Part shown: positions 11,301 through 21,731 of the stretch, in pieces
Layout: the number at the start of each line of letters is the position of its first letter
Numbering within the stretch: position 1 is the stretch's first letter
Source: Platanthera guangdongensis
Taxonomy: Eukaryota > Streptophyta > Magnoliopsida > Asparagales > Orchidaceae
Direction of reading: 5' to 3'
Length of the DNA: 64,000 bases
Assembly (NCBI GenBank): GCA_039583875.1
Contig: CM077163.1
Span: 228,338,646-228,402,645, forward strand
The notes under the pieces: model-generated
Database searches by the model: none
Seen by the model: only the letters and a program-made list of their open reading frames with translations
What the model was told of the DNA's origin: nothing
Made by a program: the position numbers and the translations under genes

Positions 11301-11424
11301 GCACAGACCTGGTCCAGGCCGAGCCTTGGGGGTCTAAGAAGACCCTCATTTTACAACAAGCCTGTGCAGACCTGGTCCAGGCCAAGCAATGGGGGCCTAA
11401 GAAGGCCCCAATTTTACAACAAAG
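11299..11424. repeat. Direct duplication, two units of about 63 bp
   Basis: Both units contain GCAGACCTGGTCCAGGCC (or the close GCACAG form), then TAAGAAG and ATTTTACAACAA. They lie side by side at about 11300 and 11364, with roughly 15% mismatches. Confidence 0.65.
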
Positions 11425-11514
11425 ACCGACCTGGTGCTCGACCCAGGCCCATGCTAGGCCTGGGCCGGGTGTAGGATTGGACCTGGCCCGATGCCAAATT
11501 TGGGATTTGCCCTT

Positions 11515-11720
11515 AGTAAATCCCCCCTGAGCGGAATTTACTAAGCATAAATCCCGCCCATCCTGAGCAGGATTTATGAAATGTAAATCCCGCCAGGCAG
11601 GGTTTACTATAGTTAAGTAAATCCCGCCGACTGGCTGGATGTACTGCCCATGCAGGATTTACGGAATGCAAATCCCGCCCAAGTGGGATTTATGTAATCT
11701 AAATTCCGTGCGGGATTTTA
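11515..11720. repeat. Array of six small palindromes (TAAATCCC ... GGGATTTA)
   Basis: Six consecutive imperfect hairpins share stems of the form GTAAATCC / GGATTTAC with GC-rich loops: about 11515-11542, 11545-11579, 11583-11608, 11616-11662, 11668-11693 and 11699-11720. Two stems are perfect over 8-9 bp. An A/T-rich tract follows. Nothing coding. Confidence 0.75.
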
Positions 11721-11850
11721 ATATAAAAAAATTATATAATTTTTTAATTGTTTAATTTATAAATTGTTTAATATATTTGTTTTTAAATTAGGCCTAGGTC
11801 TAGGCTAGATCCAACCTGGCCCGACAAAAGCCTGGTAATCATGCACTGCC

Positions 11851-12428
11851 GGACTCCCCGATGAGAGCTGTAAGAGGTAGAGTGTGGAGATCATTGCTTT
11901 CCTCTGTTACTGCAGCGATGTGATCGTAAGTTTATGGAAGGTTTGTGAGGATCCTAAGAACTACTTCTTGTTCTGAGATTGATGCACCAAGGGTACTTAA
12001 TTGATGTGTGAGATTTGTCAATTTTGGCATAAAATCAAAGATTGATTTATCGGGAATCAGATTATCTATTTACATTAACCCTACTGATAGATATTATCTT
12101 TTTGTTACCTTGATAGATTTCTTTGAGAGTATCCCATGCAGCTTTAGCATTTTTTGCTCCCATGATCTTCAGGAAAACGTTTGATGTTGACTTGCTGGAT
12201 GGTTAGCAATGCCAAAGAATTTTTCTATTTATATCCCTCGGGTATCTTTGCTTTTCCATCTTTTGTTGGCTTGCCGTTGGATTGAGGATCGTTTTGAATG
12301 ATTTCCCAAGGATCTTGAGAGTCAAGTAGAGTCTCTATCTAGACAGCCCAATAATCACACATCTCCCCATTGAAGATGGGGGAGGATTGATATGTGATAG
12401 GAATGGGAGTTGTAGATGGTGAGATCAT
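11851..12428 (-). pseudogene. Copia gag fragment, minus strand
   Basis: Read on the minus strand from the ATG at 12428, the region shows a copia gag: ITYQSSPIFNG, ETLLDSQDPWEII, later KLTNLTHQLSTLGASIS and TYDHIAAVTEESNDL. Several stops and frame changes occur. It belongs with the primer-site-like sequence at 13780-13791 and the LTR-like end at 13792-14018. Confidence 0.72.
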
Positions 12429-13779
12429 GATTTCCACAATTTCAGGGGTGTAGGATGTTGAAAATGTTGAAGTGGAAGTGAGCGGTCTGATTGAGCAGAC
12501 CTCAACCGGTTAGACAGCTAGATGTTGGCGGATAGCCGAGTTCCGGCTTCTGGTCTTTTTTATTGCGGTCTGGACCAGTAAGCACCCTGTGAGATAACCA
12601 GGCAGTTAGCATTGGGCTAACCGCGGCTGTCGCGGTCTGGTTGGTGAGACCGCGGAATCCGCTTGGAGATTGTAGGTTCTCTGGGTTGCGTAGAGACAAG
12701 TGGTTTGACCGGATAGCGGAGGCTAACCAGACAGTTCATCGTGTTCTGCTTGCGCGGATAGAAGCCAAAGTTTGCTGGTATTGTGGACTTGGTCACGGTG
12801 TTGTGACAAGTCTGGTTGGTTGCCTAGTCACAACTTGCAGTGTTGCGCGGTCTGGAAGCGAAGACCGCAAAACTGCATGGTCTGGTGGCGGAGTCCGACA
12901 GATCTTCATTGAAGCGGACTTGGCTCAGAACGCGTGACTTAATCTCACAAGTCCACTCAGACTGAGGAGAGTGTCCTCACTTCTATGCGGTTTGATGATT
13001 CTTGCCACATATGCGGTTAGATGGTTATCTTTGGCAGACTGTCGTTGGTATCCGCACCTGTGCGGATAGGTGGTGCTAGATGCAAGATGACAGACGGTTT
13101 TCCTATCGCTATGGACGGTGACCGCACTCCACTTGCCGCATATAAATAGGGGTCCCTGACTCGTCATATATATAAAAAATGAGAATAGTGAGAATTCTAC
13201 TCACATTTAGAACTTGGGGTTAATTTTTTCTAACCGACGCGACTAGGTGAAGTTGACTTGTACTGTGCAGGCTATCCGGCTAGCACCGAGCGACTAGACA
13301 ACTAGTTTGAAGGCTCAATGTGGAACAATTCGCGGTTAACAGTCTGTGGTATTGAGCAGGTCGCGACTAGACGACTTGAATTCACTTCCTCCGGGTTGCA
13401 GATAGTTCGAGGAGTTTGTTCGGTCTATCAGCGAGTTCTGTTTTCAGTTCAACAACATTAAATAAATGGCAGTCCGCGCGACTTGGTTGTAGTTTGACGA
13501 CTTGGCGGTTCAGCGGACAAGGCTGGCAGTTAGCAGCTTGTGCGGCTTCAGTTTTTTGACCGCACGATTTCTTCTTTGCCTGTAGTTGTTTTCTGTTTCC
13601 ATCGGATACATTGTGAATCATGTCTCGCAATGTATACCTCGCCCTGTAAATAAGAAATTAATTCCAAAATTGAGATTCATGCGCTTCAATTGTTACTTAT
13701 TTCTACCTGCTTGGTTGTGGTTGAGTGTTCCTGCGACCTTTATCAGCTTCCTTATAAATTTTCACACAGGATACTCAGG
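12429..13779. other. Leader of the minus-strand Copia remnant, with an LTR-like insert
   Basis: No gene is seen. Many copies of GCGGTCTGG-like motifs occur between 12540 and 12890. On the plus strand a TATAAATAGGGGTCC motif at 13141 looks like an LTR promoter, so a second unrelated LTR may be embedded here; its ends were not found. Confidence 0.35.
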
Positions 13780-13791
13780 CTCTGATATCAC

Positions 13792-14018
13792 TGTTAGAAT
13801 ATTAAACTCATTCTATCTATTTTGTAGAGAGGAAACAGAGAAAAGTGGAAGAGAAGAGAATAGCAGATAAGTTTTCTTTTCATTTCCACACATTCATTGA
13901 TACAATGCCTCTTACATATGCAGTCTTTAAGCAGGAATACAAAACATCAAGTGAAGAGTAATTATTCATTGATAGGGCCTAGGGGAGCAGTCCCAGGAGG
14001 TATGATGCATTGGTAACA
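13792..14018 (-). repeat. Probable 5' LTR of the minus-strand Copia remnant
   Basis: In plus orientation it runs from TGTTAGAATATT to GGTAACA, so both ends fit TG...CA. Just left of it, at 13780-13791, the minus strand reads TGATATCAGAGC, a near match to the Copia tRNA-Met primer site, followed further left by gag. This order fits a minus-strand 5' LTR. No partner LTR is visible. Confidence 0.55.
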
Positions 14019-14469
14019 CATTTCATTTATTCCTGACTGCCGGTTCATTCTCCAATAAAAGGGAAGAAAGAGGTAGAACTAGCAGCAGCTAGTGAACCAA
14101 ATATTAGAGCTCCCTCCCAGCAGTGAGGAGGTGCTGCGTGGTGAGCAAAGTCCAGTGAAAGAACCAGTCGAAGGCTAAAAGCTATTCGTGTGGTTGTGAG
14201 TAGTGGAGGTGCTGTTGCATCATTGTCTAGCTAGTTTATGAGGTATTAAATTTAAGAACATTAATAAAAGCGTGCCATAAGTTATCAAATGTACATGCCA
14301 CATTATTTTAGCACATATTGATTTAGATTTAATATACCCACCACTAAGAAAACTTAGAAAAATGCTCACGTCTCTTATTGTCATTATACCCCCACGATAC
14401 ATAGTGAAGGTTTACTTATTTAAAAACATTAAATATAGAAACTCCCTCCTCCTCAATCCTCATCAATCA
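14019..14469. other. Short intergenic region downstream of gene B
   Basis: No gene. The last 70 bases before 14470 resemble the sequence downstream of gene C near 25140-25208 (TTATTTAAAAACATTAAA against TTATTTGAAAACATTAAA), so this is the shared 3' UTR. Confidence 0.5.
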
Positions 14470-17400
14470 TCATTCACTCAATTTCATGCGTTCCAAGTTG
14501 CTCTTCCCATCCAATTTATTAGCGAAGAGCATCTTTGCATACTCCTCAAGCTCCAAACTCCTGTAAAGCGGCTTTTCCCCGTTAACTATCTCCGGGATTG
14601 GTCCCACTATGTCCCCAATGGTTAATGCCTGGAATCCACCAACAGTTATTCGCTCCTTCACATTGTTCACAATTGCTCTATGCTCAATACTCTTATATCT
14701 CCCGTTGGATAATATCTGCATGAACCAAAGAAATTAACATTTATGAGGTTTATTGATTCACATTTTTATGTTGCGCAATGCTAGCTTGCCTGTCTTCATG
14801 TGGACTATAATTATGAGATTATCAAGACATTACAACAACACTCAACCCTAAATCAAGACATTATTAGATACAATTTCAACAAATCACAAGTTTAATTTGC
14901 ACAAGTTAATTAGTAATTTATTTTAGCCCACCAAGCTTTGTGTTGCTATCATATTAACATCAATAAAAAACATTTATTACCTCCTTGTGTGTTTGTGTGT
15001 GAGCGAACATATATGTCTCTACAACAAATACAATAGGGGCGCATAAGATTTTTGTTGATTAATTATAATCAAAACTGTCTTACCTCAATAATATCGCCGA
15101 CATTAGCAATGAGGGCTCCAGGTAGAGGCTTAACAGTCATCCACCCACCATTTCTCCTAATCTGCAGCCCATCTTGTTCATTGACTTGCAGTAGCAATGT
15201 CAATCCCACTACATCGGAGTGTTGGGAGACGCCTAAAACCTTCTCAGGACATATGCATGGAGGATAGTAATTAAACCTGAAAGTCTGGAGTCCACCTTTA
15301 AACATCTCAAAAATCTTCCCAGATTTTAGACCGAGATTTGTCGATATCACTTTTAGGATGTCATCTGAAACTCTCTTCACCTCGGCTGCGTACTCATCAA
15401 TGGTTTTCCTATGAAAATGTTTCCAGATAATAATATAAAGAAACACACGCTTATGTTTGTATTGCCGATTATGTATTGAGGGGGATTAATAAGACAATTA
15501 GTACCTGAATGAAGGCGGATTAGTCGGCCAAAACCTTAATTGCTTGAAGGATGGAGGGGATGTTGCAAGAAAAAGTATGTCACACCAATCAAGCATTTGT
15601 TCCTCTGAATGAACGAAAGTTTGACCATATCCCTCTAGGCTGCCTGCTCTTTGGGCCACATTGTTTTTCTCTTCTAATGGAAGCTTGAAGAATCCTGTGA
15701 TGTCTTGTTTAAGTTTTTCAATTACTGCTTCAGGTATTCCATGATTTATTATCTGCAAAAAACATAAAAATTAGGATAAATTGGTTAAGGAATCCCCTCA
15801 ATATTACTGAACACCAGAATATTAATAGCCAATGCTAATTCCCACCAATATTGCTTTTTATTACATCTTAAGTTATCGATCATATCGTTGATTATTTAAT
15901 AAAAGTCAACACTTAATTATCACTTTATGCTTCCAAAGTCAAGTTCATGGAGGGATAGAGTTATAAGTCTGTGTGAAGTGTAAAAATTTCACACCCTAAG
16001 GATGCACAAACTACATCAGAGAGAACACCAAAATAAAGAAGCAAAAATACTTTGAATAGAAGAGAAAAGAACGACCTTCTAGTTGTGGTTTGTGCAGTTT
16101 GATACAGGCTTAATATAAATATAAAAGTGCTCTCTGTTAGATGATATAGGAAATGTTGATGTAAATGCCCATTTATAGGCCCAATTCATTCCTCTTCTTT
16201 AGTCCCACATCTCTTGTATAGGATTATTTCTCCCTCTCTTCTCCTATATATTTGTACTCTCTTTTGTATTTTAAACATGAAAAAGTATCTACAAGGTTTG
16301 CCCATTACTTTCTACATGGTATCAGAGGGAACGATCCGGCCTGATTTGGTTTAACCACCCAGCTCTTTTCTAACCGGGCGGTCTGCCATTCCCCCTACCC
16401 GCTCCTCTTTGCGGTCTTTGGTATTTCTACCCGCTTCCATTCTTTCTCCCGTGGATCCACCTTCTCAGCTTCCTCATCGCCCGTTTATAACCGCTTCTCT
16501 CCCTGGCCTGTTGTCCCCACTCTAGTGCGGCTAGTCTCTCTACCCGCTACGACTTTACTCCTCTTGCGACTTGCCTTCCTTGCTTCTCTCTCGCGCGATC
16601 TCTTTGTCGCACGGGTTCTTTGCACTCAGTTTTCTACCTGTGTCAAAACTCTTTGTACGGACAATGTTCGAGAATATACTGGTCGCACCTTCTCCAATCT
16701 GTGCGCTGAGTTTGATATTATACATCAGACTTCCCGTGCCTATACGCCTTAACAGAATGAGCTAGCAGAATGAAAAAATCGTCACCTCCTTGATGTGGCT
16801 CGTTCTCTCATGATCCAAATGCAAGTTCCTCCCCTCTACTGGAACTTTTTCGTCTCCACTGTTTGTCACCTCATCAATCGCATGTTTTCATCTGTCCTCA
16901 ACTTTGTGACACTCACTACTCTCCTATACCCATCCACAACTCTCTTCTCTCTCACACCTCGTATGTTTGGGTGTATCTGTTATGTCCAGCACCTTGGTTC
17001 TTCCAATGACAAGCTAGCCCCTCGTGCTACCAAAACTATGTTTGTTGGGTACTCCCGCACTCAGAAGGGGTATGTCTGCTTTTATCCTAGCACTAGTAAG
17101 GTGGTTGTGTCTGCTGATGTCTCCTTCCAAGAACACCAACCATATCACACCAGCCCTTCTGATCCCCTTCTTCCTCCTCCACTACCTCGGCCCATCATAC
17201 CCGTCACGTCTCCACTTACACCACTACTCCCTACCCCTCTGCAACACCAGTCCAAATCTCCTCTCATCCCGGTTTACCCAACACCACCAGTCCCCTCCAA
17301 ACCTCCTGTCATTCAAGTATACACTCGTCGTTCTCCTCGTCCAGACGCCCTGCGACAACTTCCCTCTACCGGTGTAATCTCGCGGCCTGTTGATCCGACC

Positions 17401-20400
17401 TCCTCCTCGACAGCAAATCCCATGACCAACTATGTCTCTCTACATCGGCTCTCTCCGCCTCTCCTTACCTTTGCTCTCTCTCTCTCTCTCCTCTATTTCT
17501 ATACCTACCTCTGTGCTGGATGCCCTCTGGCATCCGCGGTGGCGGACCGCCATGGATGAAGAAATGACGGCTCTGTGGGGTAATCACACTTGTGATCTTG
17601 TGCCTCTTCCTCCTGGTCACAGTTGCGTTAGCTGCAAGTGGATCTTCTCTATTAAACATGCTGCGGATGAGACAGTTGATCACTTAAAAGCTCGGCTTGT
17701 AGTCCGGGGTTTTACTCAACAGTATGACCTTGATTATGAGAAAACTTTCTCCCCGGTCGCTAAATTGAATTCGGTTCAGGTCCTTCTCTCTTTAGTTGTT
17801 CATCGTCCGTAGCCCCTCTATCAGCTGGATGTCAAGAATGCATTCTTGAACGACGATCTTCTTGAAACAGTTTACATGCATCAACCATCCGGGTTTGAGA
17901 CAACGGGGGAGTCTCGTGTATGCTTGCTTCGTAAATCTATTTATGGTCTCAAACAGTCTCCCCTGGCATGGCTTGGGAAATTCAACAAGGCCGTTCATGA
18001 GGTTGGCTTCAAACAAAGTTCGGCAGATTCCTCTCTCTTCACTCGTCACCAATCAACAGGGACCATAATACTTCTGGTTTATGTGGATGATATTCTGATC
18101 ACCGGTGATGACTCCACCGAGATACAACATGTGAATCAACACCTAAACTCTATCTTTCAAATCAAAGATCTGAGAAATTTTCGATACTTTCTTGGACTAG
18201 AAGTAGCACGACGACCCGATGACTTAGTCTTGTCTCAGCGTAAGTATTGCATTAACCTTCTGCATGATGCTGGCCTCTCGGGTTGTAAACCTGCGGATAC
18301 CCCGATGGAAGTAAACCACATGTTGCGTGCTCAGGGATCTGAGGAGGATTCTCTACTTCCAAATCCGGAATACTATCGCCGTCTTGTGGGAAAGTTGATC
18401 TACCTAACAGTTACAAGACCAGATATATCATTTGCGGTTGGTGTGGTCAGCCGATTTATGCATACCTCACGTATCTCTCACCTCCAGGCTGTGGAGCGCA
18501 TTCTCAGATATCTGAAAACTTCCCCTGGGCAAAGACTTGTGTATAAGCCATCTTTCTCCCTTTCTCTTATTGCATACTCAGATGCCGATTATGCGGGCTC
18601 GTTGGATGATCGGCGGTCTACTACTGGGTTCTGTACACACTTTGGAGGAAATATCATCACATGGAGGAGTAAGAAGCAGACAATAGTTGCCCGCTCGTCT
18701 GTTGAGGCCGAGTACCATGCAATGGCGGCTGTTACTTCTGAACTAACCTGACTTGAAAGTCTCCTAGTAGATTTGGGAGTTAAATTGTCCTCACCTTCAA
18801 CCTTGTTTTGTGACAGTCAAGCTGCAATACACATTGCAAAGAATCTTGTGTTCCATGAGCGAACAAAACATATTGAGGTTGATTGTCACTTCGTTCGGGA
18901 AAAAGGTCCAATCAAAAGAGTTGGAGCTTGAACATGTTCTTGCGTCTGAGCAAGTTGTTGATATCCTCACCAAGGCTTTACCTCGCAAGTTATATTATCA
19001 TTTCTTGTCCAAGCTTGGTGCCTACGACTTGTACGCTCCAGCTTGTGGGGGAGTGTTAGATGATGTAGGAAATGTTGATGTAAAGGCCCATTTATAGACC
19101 CAATTCCTTTCTCTTCTTTAGTCTCACATCTCTTGTATATGATTATTTCTCCCTCTCTTCTCCTATATACTTGTACTCTCTTTTGTATTTTAAACAAGAA
19201 GAAGTATCTACAAGATTTGCCCATTACTTTCTACACTCTCCACAACATCAGATTCACTTCATTTTGCAATTTATCTTGCGTCACTGTCTTTGGAGAGATG
19301 GGTCATAAGCCTGATATGTTATGTTTACAGATGAGCTCATTGCCAATGCAAACATCAAGGTCGAGAACGCCGAGGTGAACCGCCGTGCTCTTCGTGAGCT
19401 CCTCTTCCGCACGCCCGACACTCTCCAGTACCTCAACGGGGTCATCTTCTTCGAGGAGACTTTCTTCCAGAAGATTGTTGACGAAACTGTTTTGATGTTC
19501 TGAAAGAAGGCGGCTGATGCAGTGGAGGGACGACTCGAGGACTCCCTAAATGCAATCCTATATGCGTTGAAATGTAGTGCCAATGCAGAAAGTGGTCCGC
19601 TCAAAAAAATTGCAACAGTAATTAATTATTTTAAAATTAACCGAGACAAACAATCACAAAATTTTAAATAAAACAAGCAAGTTTCAATCCACCAAACAAC
19701 CGAGGCACAAATATATCATGCGTGAACAAAATCAGTCCTGCAAATCATACGGGGACCAATACTAATACCAAACAATAAAGACATCCACAAATATATGGTT
19801 CCAAGAAATCACAATAGAAAAAAATAACTCCAAATAACGACTTACGAGTGCAGGCGATGTCAACTGATGACTGAACCAATAGTGGTTTGAGTGGGGTAGA
19901 TAATGGCTGTATGGGGAAGATGGTGGCTGTAAGGGTTCACGATGGGGGAGATGTGGGGGCTGTCAACCGGGGAAAGTTATTGGGTGTGGGGGTAGGATGA
20001 GAATGGCTTTGGAAGTGTGGTAGGGGGCTGGAAGGGGGGTTGACAGGTTAGAGGGGGTGATAGAAATGGAATGGGGTGGCTGGCTGACGAAGAGGGAGGA
20101 GGAATGGTTGAGGCTTCAAGCGGTGGAGGATTGATTGGAGGAGTGGAGGAAGGCTTCTGGCAGTGTCTTGGACTGGGGTGTGACGGGAAGTCGACGGAAC
20201 TGGGGCTGAAGAGAGGGGATAGGGTAGACGAAGTTTCTGGGGTGGCTTGGACTGTAGGTGACGGGAGATCGACGGAACGGGGGTGGACGAGAAGAGAGGG
20301 GATTCAGGAGTCGCTCCCGGGATGATTGGCGTCACACCAAAATGACCTGAGGTTTTTGAATTCCAAAACCCATGATACCCTTCCCCTTGAATCACTGCAC

Positions 20401-21650
20401 AATTTAAAACCTAAAATAATAACTGTTGTATTATGACAGAAAAATCAAATAAAACCACCTGAATCGGACGACTCAAACTATCTGGACCGATTGAGTGTCA
20501 AATACAACTCAAAATATAAAATGTAATATATGAACTCGACTCGGATCGACCATCCGGACGCAACCACAGACTTAGATCATCTGTCTGGCAGCGGATCACC
20601 GCCTCCTGCGAGAATACATATGTGTCGGGCGTGGCACGCCATCAACAACATTCTTCCTAAAATCAAGGTCGACAAGGGTACGGTCAAGCTCGCGATCTCA
20701 GCAAGCGATGCGCCAAGTACTATGAGACCGGCCCCGTTTCACCAATTGACTTTAGAAGTCCAACATCATAAATTAAGATAAATTGTGGTGCGAGTTAGTG
20801 TCGTGTGACTGGTTTTTTTGGGAAGTAATTTTAAGGTTAAATTAGAAAAAATAGTCGTAGAACTAACCAAAACTGCCGCATCTTCCTGGAACTAACATTG
20901 AAAGGCGGAAGCTTGAGCATCGACTGGGAAAGGAGAAAATGAGGCACGACGAATGCACGAAGGAGGGGAAGACATAGTTGATCATATCTATACTATTATA
21001 TAAAGGAAAACATGCGTTTGATGCAATATTTAGAATGCCCAATATATCCTTTGGGAGGGAGGGGGAGAGAAAACGTGATCTTTTTCTCTGATATTATAAA
21101 ATTATGAGAATAAAATTATGTTGATGCAATATAAAATTATGTTTGATGCAATATCATGAGAATAAAATTATGTTGATGCAATATAAAATTATGTTTGATG
21201 CAATATCATGAGAATAAAATTATGTTGCACTGAAAATAAATTCACTGATATTATAAATAATCATTTTACATTAGATAAGCTATTGTGCACTATGTTAAGT
21301 GGAGCCTCAACAAATTATACATCACCCCATCAAAATAAAAAGTGCAGATGTTTAATTATTTGAAAACATATAATTAAAAACAGGCTTGCCTGAAAGAAAC
21401 CCCAGGCTTCACAGGCTGAGTGCAGCCTTGCTGCTTCATCTTCTGAGAATTCAGAATTCAATAGCCTGGCAAAGTCTATCACTGGTATACTGTCTCCGGT
21501 GCCTTCATGGCCGGAGATGACTGTTTCTTCCTCTCTCTCCCGCCTGATGTATCTCTGAGGAACCTCTGCGCCAACGTGCGCAGCCAGAGCCTGCACGTTG
21601 TCCACTTTCAATGACCCTCCAAATCTTGCTAGTCCAATTTTTTCAGCCAT
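14470..21650 (-). CDS. Gene B: complete SRG1/NCS1-like 2OG-Fe(II) dioxygenase, four exons
   Basis: Exons on the minus strand are 21650-21390, 15752-15505, 15408-15084 and 14715-14470. Together they make 1080 nt, 359 codons plus stop, the usual length for SRG1-like enzymes. Residues 1-170 form the DIOX_N region ([36 protein letters not shown]). The catalytic 2OG-FeII_Oxy domain follows, with NYYPPC, iron ligands His233 and Asp235 (QHSD) and His290 (SIEHRA). The 2-oxoglutarate motif R-x-S reads R300-I-T302, a conservative but unusual change that gene C does not share. Intron 1 (5637 nt) begins GC and ends AG; introns 2 and 3 are 96 and 368 nt. Intron 1 contains a Copia insertion (16135-19235) and aldolase fragments. 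No stop or frameshift was found, so the gene may still work if the long intron is spliced. Soluble cytosolic oxidation of a small molecule is the family role; the substrate is unknown. Confidence 0.88.
16135..16316 (+). repeat. 5' LTR (182 bp)
   Basis: It begins TGTTAGATGATATAGG and ends TTTCTACA. The primer site TGGTATCAGAGG follows directly at 16317. Confidence 0.88.
16317..16330 (+). other. Primer-binding site, tRNA-Met type
   Basis: TGGTATCAGAGGGA abuts the 5' LTR and matches the plant Copia consensus over its first eleven bases. Confidence 0.8.
16640..19053 (+). pseudogene. Copia integrase (partial), reverse transcriptase and RNase H
   Basis: Integrase residues from [12 protein letters not shown] onward are present, then a linker ([23 protein letters not shown]). 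RVT_2 follows ([37 protein letters not shown]), then RNase H ([36 protein letters not shown]). Stops or frame changes occur near 16750, 17510, 17811, 18750 and 18900. The YVDD catalytic motif is intact, but the protein is not. Confidence 0.85.
19054..19235 (+). repeat. 3' LTR (182 bp)
   Basis: It begins TGTTAGATGATGTAGG and ends TTTCTACA, followed by the target duplication CTCTC. Confidence 0.88.
19321..19522 (+). pseudogene. Fructose-bisphosphate aldolase (class I) fragment 1
   Basis: The plus-strand frame reads DELIANA, then directly [33 protein letters not shown] and, after a +1 shift near 19493, FDVLKEGG. These are consecutive blocks near the N-terminus of plant cytosolic class I aldolase. 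The segment that should lie between DELIANA and the VEN block (the GKGILAADES region) is deleted. It is a dead fragment of a glycolytic gene, lying in intron 1 of gene B, opposite in direction. The block TTTACAG just before it looks like an old splice acceptor. Confidence 0.8.
19523..20640. other. Filler between the aldolase fragments
   Basis: No aldolase sequence and no known domain. A G-rich stretch at 19870-20330 has weak internal repetition (GGTGACGGGAGATCGACGG against GTGACGGGAAGTCGACGG). It could be an insertion or the remains of an aldolase intron. Confidence 0.35.
20641..20750 (+). pseudogene. Fructose-bisphosphate aldolase fragment 2
   Basis: [15 protein letters not shown] is read at 20650-20694 and, in another frame at about 20704-20740, [10 protein letters not shown]. 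In class I aldolase both blocks follow the FDVLKEGG block of fragment 1, in this order. So this is the continuation of the same dead gene, with a further deletion and frameshift. Confidence 0.7.
20751..21103. other. Rest of intron 1 of gene B, with a Helitron-like 5' end
   Basis: No gene. At 20987 the sequence TCTATACTATTATATAAAG after an A resembles the 5' terminus of plant Helitrons. No CTRR end with hairpin was identified. Confidence 0.3.
21104..21226. repeat. Tandem repeat, 52-bp unit, 2.3 copies
   Basis: Units start at 21104, 21156 and 21208 with ATGAGAATAAAATTATGTTG and contain GATGCAATAT twice. The copies are nearly identical, so the expansion is recent. It lies in intron 1 of gene B close to exon 1. 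Confidence 0.8.
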
Positions 21651-21720
21651 ATCTCTCTCTCTCTTCTCTCTCTCCCCCTCAGTTTAACTCAATTCGGAGA
21701 GAATTCATGCTTATCTTGTT

Positions 21721-21731
21721 ATATTATATAG
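21721..21731 (-). promoter_or_regulatory. Probable TATA box of gene B
   Basis: Minus-strand CTATATAATA lies about 75 nt upstream of the ATG at 21650, in the same CTGCTATATAATA context as in gene A. A CT-rich leader lies between it and the ATG in both genes. Confidence 0.55.

Larger units (their letters stand above)
16135..19235 (+). mobile_element. Copia element (Ale/Retrofit-like), internally deleted, in intron 1 of gene B
   Basis: Two LTRs of 182 bp (16135-16316 and 19054-19235) flank a 2.7-kb interior. A perfect 5-bp target duplication CTCTC lies at 16130-16134 and 19236-19240. Gag, protease and the first part of integrase are missing: the leader runs directly into the integrase core near 16640. 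By eye about 11 of 182 LTR positions differ (about 94% identity), so this is not a recent insertion. It is the same lineage as the element at 5228-10892. It is inserted opposite to the direction of gene B. Confidence 0.92.

Noticed and set aside
20048..20395. Pro/Ser-rich minus-strand open frame of 115 codons
   Set aside because: It is a G-rich intron stretch with weak internal repeats, with no domain and no splice support.
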